A stretch of 64,000 nucleotides of DNA from Rhabdornis inornatus. Taxonomy: Eukaryota > Chordata > Aves > Passeriformes > Rhabdornithidae. Each line of letters begins with the position of its first letter. Position 1 is the first letter of the stretch. The translations under genes were made by a program, and so were the position numbers. The notes under the pieces are model-generated. The model saw only the letters and a program-made list of their open reading frames with translations. It was not told the origin of the DNA and made no database searches. The DNA lies in contig VWZS01008806.1 in the NCBI GenBank assembly GCA_013397075.1, positions 1 to 64,000 of the forward strand, written 5' to 3'. This document shows positions 39,098 to 51,300 of this stretch, piece after piece.

Positions 39098-41912
39098 CAG
39101 CTTGTCATGCAACAGCACCCATATTTTCCCAACCAAAAGCTGCACCAGCCACTTTGCCAGGAATGGGAGAGCCACACCCCATCTGCAGAAAATAGAGGGT
39201 ATTGCAACAAGCATCTCTTAAAAAGATGCACAGCTCATAATGGCTGCAGGTTCCAGCAGGCCTCCATCCTTCAACTAGTGATCTTCCAAATGACTCACCA
39301 GTGAGCATTGCATCGAAGACCTGCAATCTGCAAGGGCCATATCTAAGTATTCATTGACAGGACAGGTAGCACCACTTTTTTGAAGGTTGCCCAACTTCTC
39401 TTTATAAGGTCCCATTTTCTGTTTCCTTACATCTCTGCCAACCCTTGATCAGTTCCAGCTCACATGTTTCAAGCTTAGTGCCTGCCATCAGCTCATTGTC
39501 TGCAAGTTGGGTTTGATGATTTGGTTTGGTTGAGTTTGGGGCAGATATCTTATTTTCTGTTCAATCAGTTTAGCTGTCTCCAAGAGAGATTTGTCAAAAA
39601 CAAAGAAACAAAGAAAGACAGAAACAAGCAAAAACAGAAAAAAACGCTGTGGATTTCTTCCTATAATTGCTCTTTGTGGCAGAGAACTGAAATTTGTCAG
39701 GCAGATGGTCCTCAGGTCATGAATCTGCCAAGAAAGCCCATGCTAATGATGTTTCAGCTAATCAGACTGTCATGAATCTTGGTCTTTCCATATGGCTCCT
39801 GACTGTGCCACAGTGGTGACAACATCATCAGGAGTAGCATTTGACCATCTCAAAAAGGGAGAACTAAATGGAACAGGGCACAAGTATCAGGCATGAGGAA
39901 GCAGACTTGCAGGCAAAAACATACCATCAGATTGTAGTTGCAGTCATTGAGTGATCCACTCATTCCCTGGAAAGGTAAAAACTACTCGGGCCAAATCAAG
40001 AGAACCACCTGTGAGTGAGCCTGTTGTTGCTATCTGCTTCTGTAATCAGTTTTCTTTAAATACAGCAAAATGAGTCCTGCCAATTTGTCCAAACTAATAT
40101 AGTTTCAAAGTAATCTCTGGAGGTTAATACATTATGGATGCTCCAGGTAAATATGTGGGAATGATAGGCATGTGGCTGGTGCTTGGGAGACTGTTAAACC
40201 AGAGAGCCACTATCAGTCAACCAATCAATCTACCAATTAGCATTGATTAATGGAAGGGAAGAAGAATGACAGCAAAGATACTGTAATCCTGTTTTCTGAA
40301 CAATAAAATTGAGCATGTGTAACCTCCAATCATTACTGAGCCATGGGCACTGCAGTATGAGGTGTATGGAGCAGGATCAGTGGTAGGATCAGCCAGGGGG
40401 AAGAGAAGCTGTACCTTGGAGGAGGAAGATACAGCAGTGAGACCCGGCAAGCACAGTAAGACCAGGCAACTCTGTGAAGGTAACAGTAATAAAAGAGTAT
40501 GGATGATAGAAGTTAGAGGCTAAAGCAAGGAAAAGGGAGTAAAGCAAGGAAGATATGCTTGGAGGGGGACCAGTCCAAATGTACAGGGGTATCCTGTACA
40601 CTTCCCATTCTCCTCCTTCAAGGACAGATGCAGGGCCAGAGAAGCTTTTTCCTACTTCTCGGGCCTATCCCACTTGCTCCAAGGCATAATGAGTGCCCTT
40701 GCCACTTCCAGACTACAGTGGGGAAAAGCATGGGTCCTAGTGTGGGGGACAGGCTGGCTCCCACAGCTGCACGAGGGTGTGATGGGATGTAGCCTGGACA
40801 GGTATTTACAGCACCAGAGGGCACCAGACAGCAAGGAGCAGGTGTTAACTGGGTCCTTGGGGCTACAGAGTAAGAGGGGCAGGAACAGGGGGCTGACTTG
40901 GAAAAGTAGACAGGAGGGGCCATACATCATGAGTGTATGATGTCAGAGTGGCAATCTCAAAAAGCTTATCTACTTTTTTCATTCGCTTTCTGTAACTGAC
41001 TTGGAGTAAATCTCAAAATACCTGGCTTCTGGGATTTCTCTCTTTGCTCTGTCAAATCAAGAAAATAAGACTACAATACAAATTCAACCTACCCCCTCTA
41101 CTAACTCCACCTCACTGAACTGTACATGCCATGCCATTCGTACCTCAAACATGGCGTTGCAAAACACTTTAGAGAAGAGAGAACCACTAGAGTTTTTTTA
41201 ACTTCACAAGTGTGGTGAAACTTGTGCTGTGGGTCTGTATAGTCAGCACTCATATACACCCCTAGAAGCAACAAGACACAGGGTAAACCTTTCAGCCATT
41301 GCACCACCAATTGCAGCCCCCTCAGCCTAATGCCAAAGACACCATCTCTACTTCCCTGGTATCTGGCACTGAAGTCATCGGTCTCAGTTGATTTCCTTCC
41401 CTCTGTTAACAACCCCGGTGGCAAGAAGGCCCAGAGGCACTCCCTGTGACACAAATCTCTGCACTAATATGATCATTTGAACCCTGGAAAAACCAGGCTT
41501 CCTTTTCCCCTCTGTGTCCTTGTGCTCTGAAATTAGATTTCCTTAGATGTAGGGTAATTAATATGAGTCCTCTCCTCAAAAAAAGCACATCAGGCTACAT
41601 ACTTTACTCTTCAGCTGCAAACTGAGAGAAGTATTACAGCCTTCCTACACAGCTTGCTCAAAACCCGGTCTCAGGGCTCTAATGGACTGTTGAAGAGAAG
41701 CAGCTGTGGCCAAAGCAGACTCTCAGCCTGGGAAATACTTGAAGGAAAATACCCTACCTGGCATGATGATTTATGAATGTGTTCAGAGTAAGACTTTCAA
41801 TTGTTCCCCAGACATCTTCCTCTTTCTACCCTACAAATTAGATCCTTTAAATCCTTCATTTAAGTTCTTTCCCACTAAACATTTTAGTCAGGCTAAATGG
41901 GGTTTAATCCTT

Positions 41913-42030
41913 GGGATAAAAGGGGATTTTTATCCCCTATCCGATAGGGTTTTGTCACAGTAACTGCTCAGAGCAATAGTGGCCTCCTTCGCAAAGGTCA
42001 TTGCTAAATTGGCCTCCTCTGCAAAGGCCT
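41913..42030. repeat. Structured patch: hairpin plus two imperfect direct repeats
   Basis: AGGGGAT at 41921-41927 pairs with ATCCCCT at 41932-41938 around a TTTT loop, followed by a small CTAT/ATAG hairpin. Then two 20-nt units, at 41981-42000 and 42011-42030, each start GGCCTCC and contain GCAAAGG, with four differences and a 30-bp period. This may be a remnant of an old LTR or DNA element; no family was recognised. Confidence 0.5.
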
Positions 42031-42211
42031 TTCAGCTATATTAGCTGCTTTAGGTCTGACGGCCCCTCATGTAAACTCACTTTCCTATGCCTAGCTTGAG
42101 TTTCACAGCAAGCTGGGCCACCAAGAGTGAAAGGATGTGATCTACCAATCACACCAGAGGTTAGAAACACCTTTTTCTGGAAAGAAAACTAAGAAAAACA
42201 TGAGGATGTGT

Positions 42212-42278
42212 ATGAATAGGAAAAAAGTATTCAGAAAACTGAATTAAGATGTGTCATCTTAATCGTCTTCCTATTCAT
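42212..42278. repeat. Nested inverted repeat
   Basis: The outer arms ATGAATAGGAA (42212-42222) and TTCCTATTCAT (42268-42278) are exact reverse complements. Inside them, ATTAAGATG (42243-42251) and CATCTTAAT (42255-42263) are also exact reverse complements around a 3-nt loop. The left side has a 20-nt unpaired bulge and the right side 4 nt. It could be a degraded foldback element or chance structure. Confidence 0.7.
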
Positions 42279-44112
42279 GAATGTACTTGAAACCTCTCAC
42301 AAGGTTATGATAAGGAGTTGCTCACCAGTGTTACAAGAAGACAAAGTGTTCTGTTTTTTTCCGAGCAGCAAGTTACAACATGAAAGCGAACGTGGTGTGC
42401 AGAACACTTTTCACCTCCACGTTCCCATCCAGAACTGTATTTTCCCTTGATAAATGATGAACTACGTCCTACAGCTGTGCTACATATTTCAGACTAACAA
42501 GGGCAGAAGTAAGGTCACACCAATTCTAGAGCACTGTCTATTGAGACAAAGCAACTCAGGCTTGTGTCATGTGCTCTGTGTTTCATGCAGCATAGATTTA
42601 AGCTATTTCCTGAATCCCTTGTTTTCCTGGGGACATGGCAACAGTTTATGTACACTGAAGTTAGACATGGCCAGTTAATGCATTTTTTCCTTCCTCTACC
42701 AAACATTATCTTGTTCCTTTAAACCCAGCTTAACCTTACTTCGGTTCCTGCTTCTTTGGGGCACATACACCAGCAAGAGAAGTGAAAGCAGCTATTTCTG
42801 TTTCTTTCTGAACTGCTCTGAGCAGTTCCTGAATGCTTGAAAGTGAGCAAGAGCCAGAGACACCTCCAAGAGGATGAGTGAATCTCTAGTTCCAGTCCAA
42901 AACAAAAGGGATCCTTAAACTAAACCTCTGGTGCAAAATTTCTTGTCCTTATCTAATAACAGGAGTTTGATCTGCTGCCAGCAATGTATGGTCAGACTGT
43001 GCAAGAGCTGAACAGTGAACTTGGGATTCATGTCACTGAACACTTGCTGTCTAAAAAATTCAGATGGTCATCTAGGCCTCCTCAGCACATAATGCAGACA
43101 GACGAACAGAGTTCATCACATCCCTTTTACACCTACTTTGGGCTGGTACAGATTGTGCCTGGAAGGCGTCTCTTTGTCTCCATATGGTATGAGCTAGATG
43201 CTGAGCTATCAGGCTGGGTTAGGTGAGAGGCACTGAAATCATCTTAACAGCTATGTTTATCTGGGTCTTCTGTCCATCTGGGCATTTATACCTAGGATCT
43301 CCTGATGCTGTCAATTCCAAGGCATTCAGAGGACTGATAGTGGCATCTCTGGTGATCTTGTGTTTCTGTTGCTTTCTGGCTGTTTTTTTCAGGAAGTTAC
43401 TTCCCTTCAACCATGAACATGATTCTAGAATTACAAAGATGATGGAGGGAAAAAAGGGGAGGTTACCTCTCTCCCACTCTTAATGGCATCTGAAAAATGT
43501 CCAAAAGCTGTTCTTAAATGAGTAGCTCTGTGAGCAATGTAACTGGTGACTCCTGATTTCCTATGGATTCCTGTTTACAGTTAAATTCTCTGGTGCTTAA
43601 TAATGTACAAATGTCAATTACAGCTTCTCTGACACTTGGAGAGGTCATAATGATCCACTCCCACGTAAAGTGCCTGGTGTCAGATCTGAGTTCTGCCTGG
43701 GCTTTTCCTCCAGTGAAGGCATATACATGATATGTCTCTTCTAGAGAGACATCTATTTTCCTGACTGGAATTGAGTATGAGTTCAAAGACCTGAGTGGAA
43801 TGACAGCAAAACACAGCCAGTCTTCCAGCAAGCAGAAAGCCCCTTGAAAACTCAACGAGAATCCATTCATACTGTAAGGAAGTAAACTAAGAATGGAAAT
43901 ACTTTTCCCTCTGTACAACTTTCAATGAAAACTTTTGTTCACCTCTGCCTCTTTTTCCTGTTACATATCACCTCTGAAGGCACAGACCTGGGAGATGGCA
44001 AAAAAAAGAGTAGTTGCTTTTGTTATTATTTAGATATAGAGCACCTTAATGTATGCTAGTAACTGCTGAATTGGGTGGAGAAGCTTCCTGATGGAAAACT
44101 GTACCTCCCTGT

Positions 44113-44140
44113 GGAAAAAAAAAAAAGAAAGAAAAGAGGA
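44113..44140. repeat. Poly(A)/purine low-complexity tract
   Basis: A run of 12 A followed by GAAAGAAAAGAGGA. It is simple purine sequence with no retroelement body recognised upstream. Confidence 0.75.
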
Positions 44141-45246
44141 GGTACTTGGAAAGATAAAGGGCAATTCAGTCCTTTGAATGCTCATATCATAAAACTGAAT
44201 ATGAAATAATTACCATAAATGAGGCAACTACAACCTCTACAACCTGGATGACATCCTTCCATGTCATCAAAATAAAAGTTACTTGCAGAAAATACATCAC
44301 TTACTACCTTATCTCAGTTACCCAAGCTCACACATACAAAAGAAGAAGACCAAAGTCTTCTAAATTAGTTCTCTCTACAAAGAAATTTAACTCTGCAAGG
44401 ATTTTAAGTCTATTTCTTTCTCCAAAACTACTGGCACTAGGATAGGCGTGATTTTATCCTTAAACAGGGTGTTCCTTAGGCTCTCTGCCAATTTAATTGG
44501 CTTATTCATATCCTTCCCTTCCAGATTACCTCAGGGTGATTTACATGTTGGAGGCCTATAAACACCGATGAATCAGTACATGAAAACCAAAAACATTGTT
44601 CAGTGTCTGACAGGGTCCTCACTGGTTTTTGCCCCCAAATTAATTGTTCTCACTGGAACAACCCTATATGTCATCAACCACTGACATCATTCTAATGCTA
44701 TACAGAAAAAAAGAGTTGATAAAATACAATGGCACTACTACAATTTGGTTTTTACCAGTGTTTCCAGGTACTCCGCAGGAGCAAGTAACAGGTGAGGTTT
44801 TCAAATGGGAAAATACAGATGTTCCCAGTCTGGCTTCTTCAGCTGACTGGCCATTTTGAAGACTATCTCCTTCTGACTTTCCATCAATAAATCACTGTGA
44901 CTGAGCTCTAAAGAAAGGCAAATAAAAAGACAATTTAATTTCCTCTCTCTGAGAAACACAGCTTTTGTTGCAGCAGTTCAACATCTACACTAATATGGTT
45001 TAATTCAGAAGAGCTTGTGGACTTTCAGTGAATTCAAAACAATTTCCTTCACACGTTAAACCTGAACTACACCTCTAGAAAATATTTTGCAGGCCAATTA
45101 AGGACAATTTTACCTCCATCAAATACAGAAACAAGCAAATATTTGTATTCATGAATAAAGAAAGAGCTGGAAGAGGTTCGTTTTGTCTTTTTGTCGATTA
45201 AAGTCTTAGGCTTGCATGTATCTCCTTTCTGTGATATGAACACTTT

Positions 45247-45328
45247 CATAGAAGTGTAGAATGGTTTGGGTCAGAAGTCACCTTAAAGATCATCTAGCTC
45301 CAACTCCACTAGACCCCATCCATCCGGT
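45247..45328 (-). mobile_element. CR1 LINE fragment, reverse orientation
   Basis: The + strand reads GAATGGTTTGGGTCAGAAGT, then CACCTTAAAGATCATCTAG and CCAACTCCACTAGACCCCAT. This is the reverse complement of the well-known CR1 3' end containing CTAGATGATCTTTAAGG. The 3' tail is therefore on the left and the element lies on the minus strand. Compared with typical CR1 it is short, with an internal deletion between the CCAAC and CACTAGACC parts, and it stops just before a perfect hairpin. Confidence 0.9.
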
Positions 45329-45329
45329 T

Positions 45330-45362
45330 TTTTATCAAAACCATAAAATGGTTTTGATAAAA
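45330..45362. repeat. Perfect inverted repeat (14-bp arms, 5-nt loop)
   Basis: TTTTATCAAAACCA at 45330-45343 is exactly complementary to TGGTTTTGATAAAA at 45349-45362, with TAAAA between. It directly abuts the truncated CR1 fragment, so it may have formed when that copy was inserted or deleted. Confidence 0.9.
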
Positions 45363-48300
45363 TGCACTAGAAAGCTTTACAGAACACACTTCTCTACAAC
45401 TTTGGTAACAATTTAATATATTTTGCCTCAGTATTCTCACAAAAAGCAGTCACTCCATCATCATCTGGGGAATTACTATACCCCATATTCAAACACATTA
45501 CATTTCCTGCTTAAATTATATGTCCCTGCAGTGCCTTTCCTAAGCAAGCTCCCTGCTTCTAGACCAGAGCTATTGGTGGCTATACAGCCACTCATGGAAA
45601 TACAGCACCCTTCCAATAAGTTCCTATTTTGCTTTCCAAAAAAATTTCCATGCTTAACATCAATCTCCTAAGACCATCAACCAGCACTTTTAAATCCATT
45701 TCACAGTAAGATTTCCATAATGTCTTTAAAAGCCACAGATTGCTTCACAAGGCATTCCAGTACTTGTTTTCACAAGGACTTTGTGAAAACTTATATCAGC
45801 TGCTAATAAACACAGTACTCTTAATAACAGAGTCCATACACTTAAATACCTGCTGGAGGATGAACACTTCTCTACCATTACAGCTGAAATATTACGAAGT
45901 ACAGCACTTTTAAAACAGTGCAAATGCCTTAAAACTAGTTTCCCTGTTTGCACTGGCAGTTGTGGTTACAGGTGTCATGCACTTACTAGCTCTGCTTAGA
46001 TATTAAAACTTGCACTCAAATTCACTCATATTTGCATTCACTGACTGTGTTTATCTACAAAAAATCTGCAATACATTTGTCATGCCCACAACATGTTCAT
46101 ACAGAATTTCTAAGCAACATCACAGAATTATTACAGTCCATATATGTAAATGCAAGTGAGCCACTGCATGAAGCACATGTGTAATGAAATAGTGGGAAGA
46201 ACGAGGGGTGAACTCCCTAGAATTATAGCATATATATACATAATTTTTATAAACAGCTGGAATGTTTCATTCCTACTGAATACTTTAAAAACACAAACCA
46301 GTAAATAGCATTCAGATCTCACAAGAAGTCCATTTCAGGACTTGATCATTTAGAGTAATAGAGAAGCATTGCCTAACCAAGGGAAATAAACGGAGCCCAC
46401 ACTCAAGGTTCACTGCAGGAAAGTGGAGAGCTGGCAGCCCTTTGAATTCCTCCTCTTTGATCCACAATGAAAAAGGATAATAAGGGTGTGCATACTCGCC
46501 CTTGTCTAGTTTTCACTTTCTTCAAGAAAAGGAGCTATGATGATTCAGGGCTGTAGCTGTGGCCCAGGACAATTTTGTCCTTATACTCCCCACACATTAA
46601 AACTACTATTTAAAAGTTCTCAAGATTTTCTCTCCCTTTCCTTAATTCAATCAATTCTAGTAACAGACACTTCTTTGTTGCTTGTCACCAAAGTATTTTA
46701 AGCACTTTGAATCCTGTCTCGTTTTAGACTTGTTTCTAAAGGAGTCAGATCTGGCCTTCAGCTCTTTGTTTTTCTTTCAAAACCTTATTGAACGAGTGGT
46801 GCTCCTCGGCATTCACTTCAAGGACACCACATTTTCTTTTGTCATGATAACTCTCACACTGGAATGCCTCAAACAATCAAACGCAAAAATAAAACTATCT
46901 TCTCCATCTATTATTTTTAATAGCATCCCGATGGCTGAGTTTGAGATAACCACTCAAAAAGGACATGCTGGGGGTCACAATGCAGAAAATGGGGCTAAAT
47001 CCTTGCAAACTGTAGCTCAGGCAAGAAAAGCAGGAATTCAGGAATGTTCAGTTCATGACTCTCTATTTACACCTTATGCTGCAACAGGGATTGACAGCTG
47101 CAGTAGGTCTGGCATGCTCATTCACAGTGGGCTCTCTTTCCTATAACATTAAATGTAAGCATGTGTTTTGTGAGCAGGGGTATTGCACAGAAAACCTGCT
47201 CCTGCTTCCACCCAAGTCCACAGGAAAACAAAACAGACTAGGAGTCAGAGCTTTCCTTTCTTCACTTTTATTTAAATGTCAGTGTTTTATGTGGTTGTTT
47301 ATTAAATAATAATAATACAATAATGCCCAGAGGCTCCAATTAAGACTGGGAAGTCGCTGCAGTGGGATTGTGCAAAGGCACGAGAAGGGGCTGGGAATCG
47401 GATGGCTCCCCAGCGGCAGGGAGCAGGGGCTGGGAGCTGGCTCCACTCGGCAGGCGGGAAGAGCAGGGGCTGCTCTCAGCGGTGCCCAACACTGGCAGCA
47501 GCAAAGCCTTTTGTTTGCGTGGGAGTTTGATGGTACTTTGGGTTTGGGGTTTTATTCTCTTGGGGTTTTTTTAATGTCAAGACACAGAACAACCAGGAAG
47601 ACATACAAAGAGGTTTTCTTCAAAGTAGCTGAGGGAATAAAAAGAATATATGGAGTTGTATATGTTAATTCTTATTAATTAAAACCAGAGTGCTGTGCTG
47701 GAGCTGTGCACAGGCTTTATTAGCTAATATTAAAACAAAGGGTTGAATGCCTTCCACAGAAATTTTGCCTTGGCAAAGCTCCGTTTGCTGCAGTGGAGTT
47801 ACTCCCCACTTCATACCAGTGTGAGCACAGGATCAGGCGAGGAGCCCTCAGGAAGGAATCAAAAGCTGATAACAAAATAAAAGGACAAACAGGAGGCACA
47901 CAGGGAGGACAATCCTAAGGACTGCCATAAGAACAAGCATGTTGCTCTCGGCAGAAAGCAACTGGCAAAAATTAATTGTGTAGTCAGTCTCTTGCTCGGT
48001 TCTTTTTGTTTTGTTATGAAACAGGACTTGTTTTTATTATAGAGCAATGGAATTGCTCCTATTTCAGGAGAAGAATCTGAGCTGGATAGGTGTTATAGCA
48101 AAAGCACATTTTATGGGGAGATTTGAATGAAGGCAGTGTAGATTTGGTTTACAAGATGGGTGCAGTTGTTCCAGGCTTAAAGAAAAAGGGACAGCATGAG
48201 TGAAAGTCCTCTGAGGAAAGCCAGAGAAGGGAATGAAGAAGGGAAGAGGAAAGCTGGACTGAACCAGAATGTGTGGGATTGACACAAACCCCAAATTAAT

Positions 48301-51300
48301 GCATCAGTAGAAGAATGCCAGGCCCCAAAGGTGAGGCCTGAAACCAAAGCAACGAACAACCCAAGAACGTCCAAGAAGAGGCACAAAGGTGATGAAATGT
48401 TCCTCGTTAGTGAGGAAAAAGGGTGAGGAGGGCAGTGAAAACTTTTTCTCCTGAAATGATGAACAGAGAGACCCTGAACTGTGGGTGGAAAGGAGAAACT
48501 AAAGATTCCTTGGGAGAGAGTTATGGAAAGCTGGTAATTTATGAGCATCTTCAGGCTAGTGGTGACCTAAGTCTGGGGAAGAATTTTGGAAACAAGGTTT
48601 GAGGTGGGGAAACAGGTTGTTGGAAATACTTCACAGAACCACCATGACCTAAAACCAGCTTTTATATAGAGAAAAAATAGCAGATCAGCTTAAAGAATGA
48701 CAGAATTAGCAGCAGTGGTGGAAAAAGGACAAGGAGTGGGTTTGCCAGCAGAAGATGGGTGCTGTCTTTTGTTTTTTCAACGGAAAAGGTATGCTAAATG
48801 AGAAGTACTGTACAGGATTGGCAGAGGGGAACAGAGGGATGATTGATCAGAGGGGGAAAAGTAGGTTAAGCCATAGGTGTGTATAGATGGTAGAGCACAC
48901 ATACATAGCACCTTGCTTGGGAGACCAAGGAGCATCCTGGAGGTCAGCTGCAATGGGAGAGAAGAAGTTTTTGAGAATAAAATGTAGCCAGGTACTATCT
49001 GAAAAGAACAGAAGGATGGATAAGACAGGTAAGATAGTGACAGAGGAGTTGAACACTTAATAAACGATCTGGAAAAATAGGAGTTTTAACTCAAGTCCCC
49101 AGTTCTTCATTGTTCTATGTAGAAAATTGAGCTTAATAAAAGCAGAATTTCCATCTGGCTTCCATGCAAAATTTCCAAAGAGGCAACAGGGGAGAAAGTA
49201 CCTGCCCATTTCTTATGTGTTGCAAGTAAACAGAATGAATAGTATCTCAAACCTCGTCCTAGTCCTGAGGAAGTCAATAGGAGATAGTTAAGAGATAGTC
49301 CAGTTGTCACTCTGTCCTATGCTGGCTTGTTCACTAACATACTGGCACAGAAGAAAAACTGACCTTTACCGTATCTCAGCCTGACACAGCTGTGTAAGCT
49401 CATGGAGAATCCAGCCTCCAGTCCACTGAAAAAGTGGAGAGACGTTCACAGCTCAGCATATTTGACATCAATGGCTCTTAATTTACATGTTCAGTATTAC
49501 TCACATTATTAATACTTGGCCTGTAATTTTTTTCACCATTCCAGCTCAATATATTTTTAGTTGACTCAATTCTACTCTCCAATTAATATGCAATACCATG
49601 CTGCTCCTTTACCCTTAGAATCAATTATGAAAAGTTCTTTTACAAAGATGTAAGAGAACATTTTGGAAGAAACGTCTTTTCATAAGAAGTACAGTGTTCC
49701 TTTCTGCTAAAGCTCTGCACCAGTTCTTTTTAAGATCAACAGCAAAGCAGAGTTTAATATGGTGCAGTATTTGTCAAAATCCAGGCAGGGAAAATTATAC
49801 ATGAAGTTTAAAATGTGAATTCTTAACAATAGTAAAAGGGAGGAAGAAAACTGATAGGCACAACGTAAACATTTGTGTATAAAAATGTTTGACATTGGAC
49901 GGGAAGGGTGTTCAGGACATGGTGACATAAGGCAATGTTTCTTTAGGTTGCAGTAGCATTTCCAGTACCTCATGACGCTGCCCTCCTTGTACACCATTAC
50001 TTTTTTGGGGATCCTACACAAGGTTGTGACTAACAACAGATAGAAAAGAGTACTGCTCTATGCTTTGCTAGCTGATGCTTTCCTGAAGTCATTGAGGTAA
50101 TTGCAGTAGTCAGAGCTGCAAAATTTTACTCAGTGCTTCCTAATTATTCTATATCCAGGTCTGTTAGCACAAATCATGCATATACACCAGTGAGTTTAGC
50201 AATTTTCTTTTTATAGCTTCAATATATTATTCTGAATACAGGTGAACTGACTCAGATGGGTTATTCCTGCTTCACATCCTTTCAGGCTGTCACATTTTAA
50301 CTCCAGCCAGCAGCTAAGCACTGCACAGCCACTCCCCTGGTGGGATGGGGGAGAGAATTGGAAAGGTAAAATTGAGAAAACTCATAAGAGTTTTCTGAGA
50401 TAAAGACACCTTAATAGGGAAAGCAAAAGCTGTGCACGCAAGCAATGCTAAACAAGGAAGTTATTCACCGCTTTCCGTGGGCAGGCAGGTGTTCAGATAT
50501 TCCCAGGAAAGCAGGGCCCCATCACACTCAATAGTGACTTGGGAAGGCAAATAGCACGACTATGAATCTCCACTGCCCCCCCTCCCCCCTTCCCAACTTT
50601 ATATGCTGAGCATGATGCCATATGATGTGGAATGCCCCTTTCATCAGCTGGGGTCAGCTGTCCTGGCTGTGTCCTTTCCCAACTCCCTAAGCACCCACAG
50701 TCTCCTCATTGGTGGGATAAGAAGCAGAAAAGACCTTGATGCTATGCAAGCACTGCCCAGCAAAAAAATGAAAGTATCGCTGTACTATCAACACTGTTTT
50801 GGTCACAAATCCAAAACCTATCCCACATCAGCTACTGAAAAGAAAATCAACTCCGCCACAGCCAAAAACAGTACACCAATAAAATGTTTAATTTCACAGT
50901 GACTTTGTTGTTGTCAATTTGTATTACAAAACTTCCTGGGTTATTCTTAATAGTCTCATGTCACTGAAAACATCAATACATAGAATCCCTTTTTGTAAAA
51001 ATTACTAAGCCTTACCTAAAGCCTAGCCCGCAACTGAAGACTGCAGATTTTATTTTCACCCATACTGGTGCTACTGGAAGAGTGTTCTGGAAACTCATTC
51101 CTCTGGCACTTCTAAATCTTCCTCTTACTTCCAGTTTGGGTGAGGTAACTGACAGTTCCTGTTATCAACATAGTCTTCATCACTAAAATAGATCTCCTGA
51201 ACTTATTTTCCCCTTGTGCTTTTAGGGAAAAATCACAGAATTCAACAATTAGTAGGGGTAATAACATTTAAATAACAACACTTTAATTTCCTGGGGCTAA

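Larger units (their letters stand above)
36633..45246. other. Noncoding intergenic DNA between the two CR1 copies
   Basis: No exon can be supported. Visible structure includes short (AGGT)n at 38922-38934, a 9-bp hairpin at 39075-39097, a small structured patch with 30-bp-period repeats at about 41913-42030, a nested hairpin at 42212-42278 and a poly(A)/purine tract at 44113-44140. Open frames up to 137 codons (38342-38755) show no recognisable domain. Confidence 0.55.

Noticed and set aside
46682..47146. 154-codon + strand open frame
   Set aside because: No recognisable family, no plausible promoter or splice context, and not distinguishable from chance.
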